Source: Trogon surrucura (Eukaryota > Chordata > Aves > Trogoniformes > Trogonidae). Taken from it: a stretch of 64,000 nt of DNA. The DNA lies in the NCBI GenBank assembly GCA_020746105.1, contig CM036628.1, positions 5,900,001 to 5,964,000 of the forward strand, written 5' to 3'. Shown here piece after piece: positions 1-10,710 of the stretch. The notes below the pieces were generated by a model that saw nothing but the letters and a program-made list of their open reading frames with translations, made no database searches and had not been told where the DNA came from. The position numbers were made by a program, and so were the translations under genes. Position 1 is the first letter of the stretch; each line of letters starts with the position of its first letter.

Positions 1-2108
1 GCTTTCATTGTCCTTTAATGAAAATCAAAGCTCATTCTAAAGGACAAAACTGGAGTTACACGCAAACGCCCAAAATTCCACCACTCAACTTTTAATTTAG
101 ACTTTCATTGCCTTTCAAAAACAGCCCTCTATCCATTCACTGCAAACTGCTGTAACACCTAAAAATCTTTGGTCCTACCCTTTTTACTGGATATCCTGAC
201 AGTGCGGTAATCCCTGGATTTTATGTAATCTGATGAAATAAATGCTGTTGGTGTAGACTATTTCAAAACTATTTGAAATAATATTTTCATTTCTGAGTGT
301 GCAGGGGAGAAGCATGACTGATAGACCACTATATAAATGTCATTTTAGCTAAAACAGATGCAGCAAATCTCAGTGGGTAAAGGTAGTAATAACAAAGCAA
401 TATCTTTGCCATCAGCCAAATGCTGCTTAGAGAATTCTTTTTCTAAAGAAAAAAATCTTTTGGAATAGAAAGAATGTCTCAATCCTTGAGATGAAAGAGC
501 ATTTCAATGAGCCAGAACCAATTCCAGTAATTGTTAACTTCTTACGACCATGGGTAATGTGCGAGTCAGTTCTTTTTCTTTTTTTTCTCCTTTTTTTAAT
601 TTAGGCAATGCACATATTGAAAGGTAGAAATGAAGAGAACACTGCTATAGATTCTTTCAAAACGCCACAGGAAAGCAGGCTCCAGAAAAAGGCAGATACA
701 GCAAGCCATGAAGCACGGTCACTGAATTTGCTTTTGGCCATAAATAATTAGTCCAGTGACTTTTTCATGTCTCTTTTCATTAAACTAGTGAGAAAACTAA
801 ACATTTCTGCTCATCACTCTCTTCCACAAGCTGGTGGCACACTGGCAGAAGAAAGGAAGAAATGTGGCTTTTTCCATTTTAGTTTTCTCAGGCAAGAAAA
901 GCATTTATCTTTCTCCCCTCCCCGCCCAGGATGGAATAGCAAATGCGCACTGGAGTAAATGGCTCACGATAGAAAGGCAGTAATACAAACACCTTTTGCC
1001 ACTGCAGTGGCTGCTCCAGCCCTTTTCTTTATCTGGAAGATGAACAGGGCAAATGAGGGAAGCCATGGAAGAGCTGAAGGAAAGCAGGGGCAGTTATCAG
1101 GGCAATTTTCCACTGCATGGATTCCTCTGTCCCCATATCCCTACAGAACGATCGCGCCACAGTCAGGATGTCTCGGGATTTTAGGGGACTCGCAGCGATC
1201 TCCCTCTCTTCCCTTCACGTACAACTGACTGGACTCTCCTCAATTTTATCAACGCCGGCAGTTGAACCTTTAATACTAGAGAAGATCCACATTACAGCTT
1301 CTGTTTTCCAACTTAGCAGAAACAAGGCACAAAATGAGAACATTTTATAGCTTTTGCATTGCAGAGCTTTTGTGGGAGTTCAGCATGAGGAAACAAGCAA
1401 AGACATAATCTTGATTTATGTGTACTGGCAAGTTTCCCAGCGCTGTGGTAGGAACAGCAGAAGTTGAAACTTAAGACATGCAACTGAGCAAGGAGCCTCA
1501 CCTGGGGAAAGGAGGGGGAAAAAAAACAAACAAACAAAAAAAAGGAAAGCAAGACAAATTACCTTAGCAACATTTGGAAAAAGATGGCTAATTTGCTTTG
1601 TCAGTGACCAAGTTACGAGAAAGTCACACTCAGTGAAAGACCTTTTAGCTCTTCGGATATGAAATGACTTTAATAATAGTAGACATTTAGTTTGCCTTAA
1701 ATCCTTCTACTAAGCTCGTAAGGAAAAATTCAATAACAGAAAACAATGATATTGATTTTTTTTTTTCCCCGTCTTTACAGCTAGCGGCTCTAAATATAAC
1801 CCTTAAATATTTGTTGGTTTGTGGTATGTTTTTACTTTCGAATACGAACTTAAAAGCCTTTAGCCTCAATATATAGGTGCTTAAAGTGTCTAAATAATAT
1901 AGTATGAATGAAGATCATCCAGGTTCATGCCCTGAGGATTCATACTGGAAGACCAGAAAATGTCATTATTGAGACATTGCCAGATAATATGGCAATCGGC
2001 CTATTACACAGGCTTTTGGTACCAGAGCACAGCTATGGCTGTACCGCAGAGGACAACATAAAGCTAAAGCTTCTCCTCCATTTTTCAATGCAGTGAGGCT
2101 TTTTAGGG

Positions 2109-2140
2109 AAAAAAAAATAAAATAAAATAAAATAAAAAAA
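2109..2140. repeat. (AAAAT)n microsatellite
   Basis: An A-rich tract with T every fifth base (T at 2118, 2123, 2128 and 2133), giving four period-5 units flanked by longer A runs. No CR1 or SINE body lies next to it, so it is read as a simple repeat rather than a retroposon tail. Confidence 0.9.
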
Positions 2141-5100
2141 CCAAGCCAAACAATCATCTTTTTACATCAGGATTTGAGTTTTGGGAACATAATTTAATCC
2201 AATTCTGAAAAGAGAGAAAAATTTTGAAAATCTACCCCTCTGCTAAAGCCTGAACATCTGCACCTCACTGAAGAGGAGACTCTTCCATGAAACAGCAAAC
2301 TACCCTCTTCTGACTGAGGAATCGTACTCAACATCGTGCCTCCTAAATCCAAGGAAAACAATCAAATTATTAGCGATAAGCAGCTGAACTAAGCTGTCAC
2401 TTCTCCTTATGCAACACATGTCAAGGTACCCAGGGAACTTTTTTTTTTTACATTTGAAGCATGGCAGGGGATGGGGCATTAGTGATGGTTGCTGGGAGAA
2501 CCATATGGGAAAGTCATGCTTTTACTTATGATTTGATGTAGAGACAAGCAGTTTTTCTGTATAATGAGGAAGATGCATCATTCTGATCATTAGAAAGCAC
2601 TAAACAACAATGATGATACCCTGGAAAAACTTCTGTAAGCGCTACGTATTACGTTTACTTTTTGGTTAGAGTTAATACGCTTCAAGACTTGTACCAGGCC
2701 ACAGCAGAAGTCTTTTGAAGGTAAAAATATGTCAGTGCTTTACAAAAATCATAGCCCAAAGTAATAAACATATAATGCATAAATCAAGAAGAAATTCTAG
2801 TAAAATACAGCAACATTCAACAAATTTCTCACCACTATTTTTTAATTTATATATCCCTAATTGTGTACAAATTGTGTACAAATGTACATTAGCAACTGAA
2901 AAATGCACATGAAGTATTTACCTGTGGTTATTAGTGTGGCACTATAAATTAGTTTATTTAATCACAGAATGTAAATATGCATCCAATCCCAAAACAGTGG
3001 TTTTTTCCACACTGTGGAATCGGTCAAGCTCAATTTAACTATATTTGTAACCCCTCCCCTTTTCTTCCTGACCATTCACTGCCCTCAAGGGAAAGGAATA
3101 CAACTTGGACTTTTTAGGTAAAGAGCCAGTTTGCAGATCAGCTATTCTGCAAACTCATCTCCCTCAGCTTCAAACAGTGTTCTTCAAAGCTTCCTGCAAA
3201 GGCCCTACAAGAAAAATAGGTTTTGTTTTGCAGAAGAAAGCATTTCCTCCCTTCCTACTATTTTGAGGGTCAGATAAAAGTAACAAAACGAAGCTTGCAA
3301 GGAAGGATACTCACAGAAAGGATAATACTTCCTGCCAGGAGTACCATATGGCCTGTCTATCTCTAAATAGTGCCTGTGCTTGGGTCCAGCAGACAGAAGT
3401 TGTGACTTTCTTGTCCTCAACTCCACCCAGATCTGCTCAAGGACACAGTGAGGGAGCATCACACCGGCAGCAGTTGCTCCTGGAGGCACAGAAGTGATGC
3501 TCAATGTTACACCGCTACACATAAGAGAGCCTGCTTGGATTTACCTTAACACATTCCTCAATACAGAGCCAAATACACACCCAGATTGTCCACCAGCATT
3601 TTAAATGACACAGACCTCTGGATTTTAATTACTGTGGAAAAAACAAACCTTTCCAGTTCAACTTTATTATAAGCGTGGCTGTAACAAAACACAGTCTTTG
3701 AACAAGGTCTCACATTTTTGGGAAGTAACACACCAACTCTCAGATCTTAAAAAGACACACAAATGAACTCAAGTGAGGGCGGAAACAGAACGTGGGATAT
3801 TGCCAAAGCAGCTCCACACCAGCAGCGCAATCCTGAACCCAAAAATACTGCAGAAGTATTACAAAGCATCTTGAGCCGACGCACCAAAGAAAAGGACTAT
3901 TGTAAATTATTCTTGGGCATCCAACCCACTGTTAGTGTTTCTGCATCAGCTTTTAATACTTGCTGTTTAAAAATAACTAAATAATTAGATAATCCTCATA
4001 TATGTAAACTGTTGCTTACCTTAGCAATGCACAATGATCCCCCCATCCCCGTTTTAAAACTGAAATTAGCCCCATGTAATTAGCTTGTCAACCGCATATT
4101 GCAAGGAAGTTGCTAAGGATGAGAAACCAGTTTCTAAGCAAGCAGCAGCAGTTACATTGGTTACACAACTCTTCTACAAACGTCTACAGAACCACAAACA
4201 GCATCACAGAGCCTTGGCGTGAATTTCTTGACTCTTCATTTCGGTTCAACGCTACTGGAGACCAAATGTCAATATTCCCTGGAAAATGGGGCATGGTAGA
4301 ATAGTGCCATCCATGACCACAAGAACAAAGTGAGCTGAGCTGCAGCAGTCAAGGAAAGGAAGAGAGAAGAGGCGGGAAGTTACTCTCAGTTCCCTCTGGC
4401 AGGTCTGCACTCTGAGCCTAATTTTCAGTTGTCAAACCTTGGACCCACACCCTACGACTGGGCGAGCTGCATTTTGGATGCTAGAAAAACTCCACAGCTG
4501 CTCACGGGATCGTTACTACACGCAGCCTTAAGTGAAGAAGTGTGGTACAAGGACAACAGAACATTCTCAAAAGGTCACTCGCAAAGCAGAGCCAGGAAAA
4601 AAGACAAAACAGACCTTTTACGATCCCAGGCAGAACCTCACTTACAAGGCTATCCTTTCTTACGATTGCAACAAGATTCTTTGAAAGGATTACAGTTTTT
4701 GACATATCTGCACACTTTCTGCAGTGAAATTAAATGGTAATAGTCAGAGATATTGGTACATAATTACTCAACCATTTTAACCACCTGTCACAATTTTGCT
4801 GCAAGTGTCAAAGGTCCATTTTTCGTGTAAAAACCTGTAATAAACATGAAATTAGCTTTCATTACTTTGACTTAGGATGTCTATCAAAATAAAGCTATAT
4901 TTATGGGAAGCATCTATAGAATTAACTGTGACATAGTGGCTTTTTGACCTGCCAGACATGTAAGTCTCTAGGAGCAAGTACACAACTCGGCTGCCTGACT
5001 CGGCTCATTCCAGCTACGAAAGACACGGTAAGCATCAAACTAAAAACCTGCATTTTTGTTTCCTGCAGGGCTTAATAAATTTTACACAACACTGATGCAG

Positions 5101-6817
5101 ATGATAAAATCGGGACTTGACATATCTGGTGTGTCAGCCCTATTGTTTGGCAGCAGATAGCTAAAAACAACACGTACAACTGCCAGAGTTAGGCTGAGGC
5201 TCAGAACTTTCCTTTTAATGCACAACTATTCACCAAGCAACAACCCCCTCGGAAGGGTCAAGGCAGCTGCTGAACACGGACCAGAGCTCAAGTTCACAGC
5301 GAAACACGGAGCCCAGCAGGTAGCTGTGGCTGCTCTCCCTCTCGAAGAAGTCCACACCAATACCCTGCAACAAATGATTCCCCAGCTCTGTGGTCTGAAC
5401 AGAGCCTTTGTGCTCTGTGCTTTACCCAAACCGGTTAGGGAGGCAATTCTTTTGTTTCTGTAGCTACCACAAAGAAAAGAATTCAAATCTCAATGGTACA
5501 GCTTAGTCATGACAGCATACAATTCAGCTCTTCATTTTTTTTTATTAAAAGACAATTATCAGGCACTCGGTACAGCCAGAAGGGTGGCAACACTCTAGGT
5601 TTGGAACACTTGGCAAGGAGAAAATGACTGCGTAATGTGATTTTTCTCATGACTTCATTAATCTTCTCTTCCTTCCTCCCTCCCTCCCTCAGCACTGTTT
5701 CAGCTTACTATTACTTTTCATATGCACATTTATAAGCATCTACCACTTTTCCACTGCTCTTGACCGCTCTAAGTGCCTTATATGTTTCCTTCTGGAAAGT
5801 TTATATTGATCCAAGCTACATTAAAGATCACGTGAGCAGTGAGAGACATCACAGTAGGGCAAGGCCACACCAACATTTGCTAACTTAGGACTCGGCATGT
5901 GAAACCAGCACTGAAATTAAGGAAAATTCACATGCAACACAGAACAGGACACAAAGAAACTGCAGCATCTACCAAGAAGAAATCTGCTCAAAGTACGTGC
6001 ACTGTAAGGGCACCCATGCACGCAGACTTTTTTTTTTTAAAAGAAAAAAAAGCCCAACATTTTTTATTTATGCAGATACCGCTTCTGCCTTGCACCTACA
6101 AAAAAAATTGCATATTTTATTGCCCAAACTGTCAAAAATACTGCAAGCAAGCTAGTCTTAACAGAGAAAACAGATTCTTACTGATATGCAAAAGCATGTT
6201 AAAAAGGAAGGAAGGTTAGTATAGAACTCTGCAGAAGAGGAAAGAAAGTGCAATGACAATTCCTCCCTGAAAATCAAAGTTGTATACTTGACTAAAATAG
6301 TTATGCATTCAGAAAGATATTAAGGCTTAATCATATGTACTGTGCTCATGTTCTTGTCAAATGGGACAGAAGGCTTCCCGTGAATATAGTGATCACACGT
6401 TTAAAATGTTTACTTTGACATGATATGGAGCAGCATTCATTAGAGCATACACACACAGAAACCAAACACTGAGCAGAAAAGCAGCTCAGCTTGCTAAATA
6501 CTTCCAGATACCATTGTCAAGACAGGTGAAAGATACTACAAGATTAAGTTGCAAGAACAAAGGCAGCTGGATATAACACCGGGTTATGTAATGACCTACT
6601 TATAGGCACAATGCCATTAAGGAATAAGTACTCCTATCATACAACTTGTAGCTTTTAATTTGCTTATGAAATGATTTTTCCATCTAGAGAACACAAAGTA
6701 AAATTAAATCTCTGAAAAAATTAAACGTAATTTGTGTTTAAACTTAGAAGGCACGAAGGATGGGATTTCTTCCATGAAGATGACACACATCCTTCCTTTC
6801 TGCTTCCCACCACCCTC

Positions 6818-6835
6818 AAAAAAAAAAAAAAAAAA
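6818..6835. repeat. Poly(A) tract, A18
   Basis: An uninterrupted run of 18 A follows a pyrimidine-rich stretch. No target duplication or processed-gene body is visible upstream, so it is not called a retrocopy tail. Confidence 0.9.
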
Positions 6836-8401
6836 TGCAGTAAAATTGTACAGACCCTGAGACTAGAACACAGTTATAACCATAAAGCTATGGTAAAGCT
6901 TTCTCTCACATCTTCCAGAGTTGTTTGATTTTTTGCACCAATATGAGGTAAGAGTAATAGTGAAGACAGATAAACTCTGAAATATGTTTTCTAATGAAAT
7001 AGCAGAATCTAATTCATAGGTACAGACACATAAAAATATATACAAAACCTGCATCCATTTATCTGAAACAATTGCTGCTCAGAACAGCTCTCCCCAAATC
7101 AAGACCAAACTACTCCTATTCTTACTCATGCCTAAGACCAACTTAGAGGAAGGAAGCAAACTGAGTTTCAGTTTTAGCCTCTAAACCCACCAATGAATAA
7201 CGTTGGATGAGGGTCTCTCACACCTGAAGTGCAACGATACATTGACAGCACAGGCAGATCTTCCCTTCTTACCAAGGCAACATCAGAGGAGGAAACCCAT
7301 TCATCACAACCACCATAAATAATATTTCAATAACCAGTTCTCCTACTTGACTCTATGGTACAGTTCTTGCAAAAGCCAAGATGATGTCAAATCACCTTTA
7401 TCAGTTCATAATGAGATGATGACACTGTCATACCCGAGATGTACAAACCAGACCGCCCAAAACGCTGTAACACAGTGTGAAGTTCACAGAACATTCCATT
7501 ATTCTGCTCTACGTTAATTTCACTGTTTAGCAAAACTAAGTGCTTGGAGAGTCACATTTGATGTATTTTAATTACTTGATGTTCTGCTCTGGTGAGCTGT
7601 GACATCAGAAGGAGAAAAGACGAGGAATCTTCCTGTAAGAAGACTATTTCCAGCCTAGGCATGTTTTTGTGCTTCATAACTAGTTTAAAATGTAGGTTGT
7701 GTGAAATTCTGTACAGGAACCTTTTTGCACAAGAAGATTCATAAACATGGATAATGCTCAGCAGTAATCCTGATGTTATTTTTGCTGCCATGCATACACT
7801 AAGTAGCTTCTTGTTGACACTGCTTTGCCCTTGGCAAATGTAAGAAGTGTTTTGTCATTTTCTTCCTACGTTTTTGAGTATGTAAAAATCAGATCCCTTG
7901 TATTATGTCATAACATTGACAGAACTTAAGAAATTGTCACATACAAATCTGACGTTTCTATTTATACGTATACACACACACTTGGAATGTTTTCAGTAAA
8001 AGACCTTAGCATTCCAAAAACCTGGTTTCCACAGCTTCAGCCACATTAATGAGGGCATTTTTATTTACATGCAAGAACAGTCAGATAGATAAAACAACAG
8101 CACCTACATGCAGATGGATGATATCCAAAGTTAAAAATAAAAATTAAATTTAAAAAACCACAAGGACTAAGCAGCTCTGATCTTGATCTTGTCAAAAGTA
8201 AGGTTAGCTGGCACTTTGTGAAAGATTAGACAAGCATGTACAGATTTCAGGACCATCATCTGTGATTCCCCGAAGCACAGCCAATACAGAACAAAACGTA
8301 GAACATCATAAAATTTGTTTTATTATCTAATTCAGTTTCCTTCAGTCCTGAAAACATCAGCTTAGACAAGCAAAGAGAATGGTGATCATAGCAAACATTT
8401 A

Positions 8402-8589
8402 GGGCCAGTTTAGCTCAGTGGGTTGAGCGTGGTGCTTGAAACACCAAAGGTCGCGGGTTCGATTCCCGTTCGGTTCTCAAATGTTGCCTGACCTAGCCGA
8501 GAGGTGGCGGCCCTGCGCACAGCAGGGTGGTTGGATTAAAATGCCCTCTAAGGTCCCTTCCAGCCCAGGTCATTCTACGATTCTGTGAT
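8402..8589 (+). mobile_element. tRNA-derived SINE with CR1-type 3' tail
   Basis: This is a short non-autonomous retroposon with a head derived from a tRNA and a tail shared with CR1 LINEs, so it was probably copied in trans by CR1 reverse transcriptase. The head (about 8402-8477) keeps an A box at 8411-8422 (TAGCTCAGTGGG) and a perfect B box at 8456-8466 (GGTTCGATTCC), the internal Pol III promoter. From memory it is closest to tRNA-Ile, the source of the zebra finch SINE TguSINE1. A middle part (about 8478-8510) is unassigned. The tail has the CR1 3' hairpin (stem 8511-8516 with 8522-8527), a stretch like the CR1 terminal consensus, and two octamer units ending at 8589. No clear target-site duplication is seen, which is usual for CR1-type integration. 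It encodes no protein. The family assignment is by inspection; whether it is TguSINE1 or a separate family is unresolved. Confidence 0.82.
8411..8466 (+). promoter_or_regulatory. Internal RNA polymerase III promoter (A and B boxes) of the SINE
   Basis: The A box at 8411-8422 and B box at 8456-8466 both fit the tRNA-type consensus, with 33 bases between them, a normal tRNA spacing. The rest of the tRNA fold is degraded: the acceptor ends pair poorly and the anticodon-loop triplet reads TGA instead of the Ile AAT. The segment therefore looks like a retained SINE promoter rather than a working tRNA gene. Confidence 0.75.
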
Positions 8590-8847
8590 ATATCTTGACA
8601 TCAGAAAAAAAGTTTTCACAACTTAAGGAGTTTTTCAGAATAGTTAAGCAAGTAGACCTTAATAAAGACAAAGTATGTGTCTTGAAACTCATCATTATTT
8701 CTGCAACACACGTGAAGTACAAGTATAATCTAGAATTTAGGATTCACAATAACTTCCATTCACAAGTCTGGGGCGTCTTTATTATAACTTCCACTAACAT
8801 TTATACAAAAACCTTGTCCTAAATACCTTTCTCTGGGTCCAAGAATT

Positions 8848-9000
8848 CTAGACCAGGCTGCCCAGAGCCCCCTCCAGCCTGGCCTTAAAAACGTCCAGGG
8901 ATGGGGTTTCCACCTCCTCTCTGGGCAACCTGTGCCAGTGTCTCACCACCCTCATGGGGAAGAACTTCTTCCTAACGTCCAATCTGAATCAATCCAATGT
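8848..9000 (-). mobile_element. CR1 LINE fragment, ORF2 C-terminal end
   Basis: On the minus strand this reads as the last part of CR1 ORF2. The frame runs without a stop through the typical segment with [19 protein letters not shown] and [13 protein letters not shown], ending at the natural TAG (8848-8850). The coding part is well preserved, with no frameshift, but the 3' untranslated hairpin and octamer tail that normally follow are missing: sequence beyond the stop codon (below 8848) is unrelated. It is therefore truncated at both ends and cannot move. It is very similar to the copy at 52.4-53.1 kb, suggesting the same subfamily. It lies 258 bp downstream of the SINE, in the opposite orientation. 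Confidence 0.93.
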
Positions 9001-10671
9001 CTACGTTTAAAAGTTCATTACTAAGATGCACGATCAGGTATTTTCATGCCTGGTCCACCTCAGCATGAAGAGATTTAAATTTGCCAGTTAGAAAACTGAA
9101 CATTTTCCTTAGTTCCGTTATCTCCTACTAACCATGTACTTAGCCTGTGCTCTCGGTATACATTTCACTGCTGCGAACAGCCTACTATTGAACTTAAATT
9201 TTTCAACTTCTTAATTTCATAATTCCAAACATGACAGAGAAAACAAAAAAAAAGAAGAGCAGAAGGCATAAGCAGACTGTAATCTAGAACAGATTAATAT
9301 CAGTCTTTTAGCCTACAGAAGTGACAAAGGCTCATCACTGCCCTCGGTGTTCATCGTGCCAGGTCTCTCAGACCTTCATGCCCGGAATGGTGCTTCTCAA
9401 CACTACCAAAACCACACAAGCTGCTGATGGCAGCGACTGAATCAAAGATCAAATTCCGAGTTCTTTGGGCATCAAGAGAAATAGAAGCACTGAACTTTGC
9501 GAGCTGCATTTATCAGCACTGTTAAATACGACGTAGGGTAAGAGTCTCTGTCTCTTTTGCTATCCACCTCCATTCTTTGTTGGAAATGGAGTGCTGAATA
9601 CTATTTTTTATCCAAGACACTTATTCAGGGAAGGCACTGCTGCTCTTGATGCTAACTCTTCCAACCAAAAAGAAAAGAAAAAAAAAATACCACCACTGAA
9701 TCACAGTCGCTTTGTTTCCGATCAAGTTCATACTGCCTTTTGATTGCAGCCTCCTGTGGTTTCTTACTTCTATAGAGCACAGCACTCTTTTTCTTCTACC
9801 GAAAAACTGTATTGTGTGGTGTTTGGAGAAAGTCTTTGTCCTCAAGATCAGGAGGATAAGAGAAGGCACTTTTACTTGGTTTCATTTCATCCTTGTAGGG
9901 GAAAAAAAAAAAATGGCCAAAAGGAAGAAAAAATTATGACTGTAGAAAACCAGAAAAAGATAGAAGAAGTGAGACCTACCTCATTATAGATATTTTATTT
10001 ATCTCGGTGTACTTTTTACTATTGTTTTACTGGATGCTGCAATTTCAGCCAGTTTGCCATTTTTCTCTTGGCAACTTGCACATCCTCATTCAGAGAAGCT
10101 GAAAAACTTTGTGTTGTTAATGAATATGTAACTGTTAAAAGAAATGCAGTATTTCATTCCTGTAAATTCTTTATCGTATGCATAGAACTATTTGTTAATG
10201 CACTATAACTACAACACTAACTAACAGTAATGATTGGAGTCTTCGTATTGGCTGTTTAAGTGTTCAGTTGTGTTTATGTCAGTTAAGCACGACTGTTTAA
10301 ATTGCAAAGCCATACATTACTCAAAAATATTTTTAAAGTAGATTTAAAATTGAACAGAAACATCTATATTGGCACTTACAGGCTTAAGAATCCAGTGTTG
10401 TTGCTGTTCTTTCTTTTAAATAAGGGTAGAAATTTAATTTTCAAAGCAACAGTCCTGTTTTTTTTTAATTTGTACTGAATTTTTATAGAGTAAGTCACAG
10501 TTTTGGAATATATTTAAAACCGCTTATAGAAAAATGTGTTGAGGCACCTTTATAAATCACACATTTTAAGTAGTAAATAGCATTACTACCAGTACTATAT
10601 TATCATACACATGATAAACATCTCTTAAAAATAGTGCTTCTTAAAGATTTCATAACTGAAATGCCAAAATA

Positions 10672-10710
10672 CTAAAAGATTCTTCTTTTAGAAGAAGAAG
10701 AATCTTTTTT
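10672..10710. repeat. Short perfect inverted repeat (hairpin)
   Basis: Two 14-base arms, 10674-10687 and 10695-10708, are exact reverse complements around a 7-base loop. The stem can be extended outward by two or three pairs across a two-base bulge. The arms are made of TTC/GAA triplets, so slippage of a purine/pyrimidine tract may explain the symmetry. At about 36 bases it is shorter than a usual pre-miRNA. Confidence 0.85.

Larger units (their letters stand above)
1..8401. other. AT-rich unannotated DNA, no gene seen
   Basis: No recognisable exon, RNA gene or large repeat was found in this stretch. Open frames reach only about 106 codons (5899-6219 plus; 3205-3522 minus) and read as compositionally random peptides with no domain, signal peptide or family resemblance. 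The only structures seen are simple repeats: an AAAAT tract near 2109 and an A18 run near 6818. A single octamer-like word at about 2961 is not supported by neighbouring CR1 sequence. The stretch is best read as intergenic or intronic; a short spliced exon could still have been missed by eye. Confidence 0.6.

Noticed and set aside
2960..2972. CR1 octamer tail
   Set aside because: Only a single ATCACAGAATG word; neighbouring sequence does not match CR1.
8402..8477. Functional tRNA gene
   Set aside because: A and B boxes are intact but the acceptor ends pair poorly and the sequence runs on into a CR1-type tail, so it is a SINE head.
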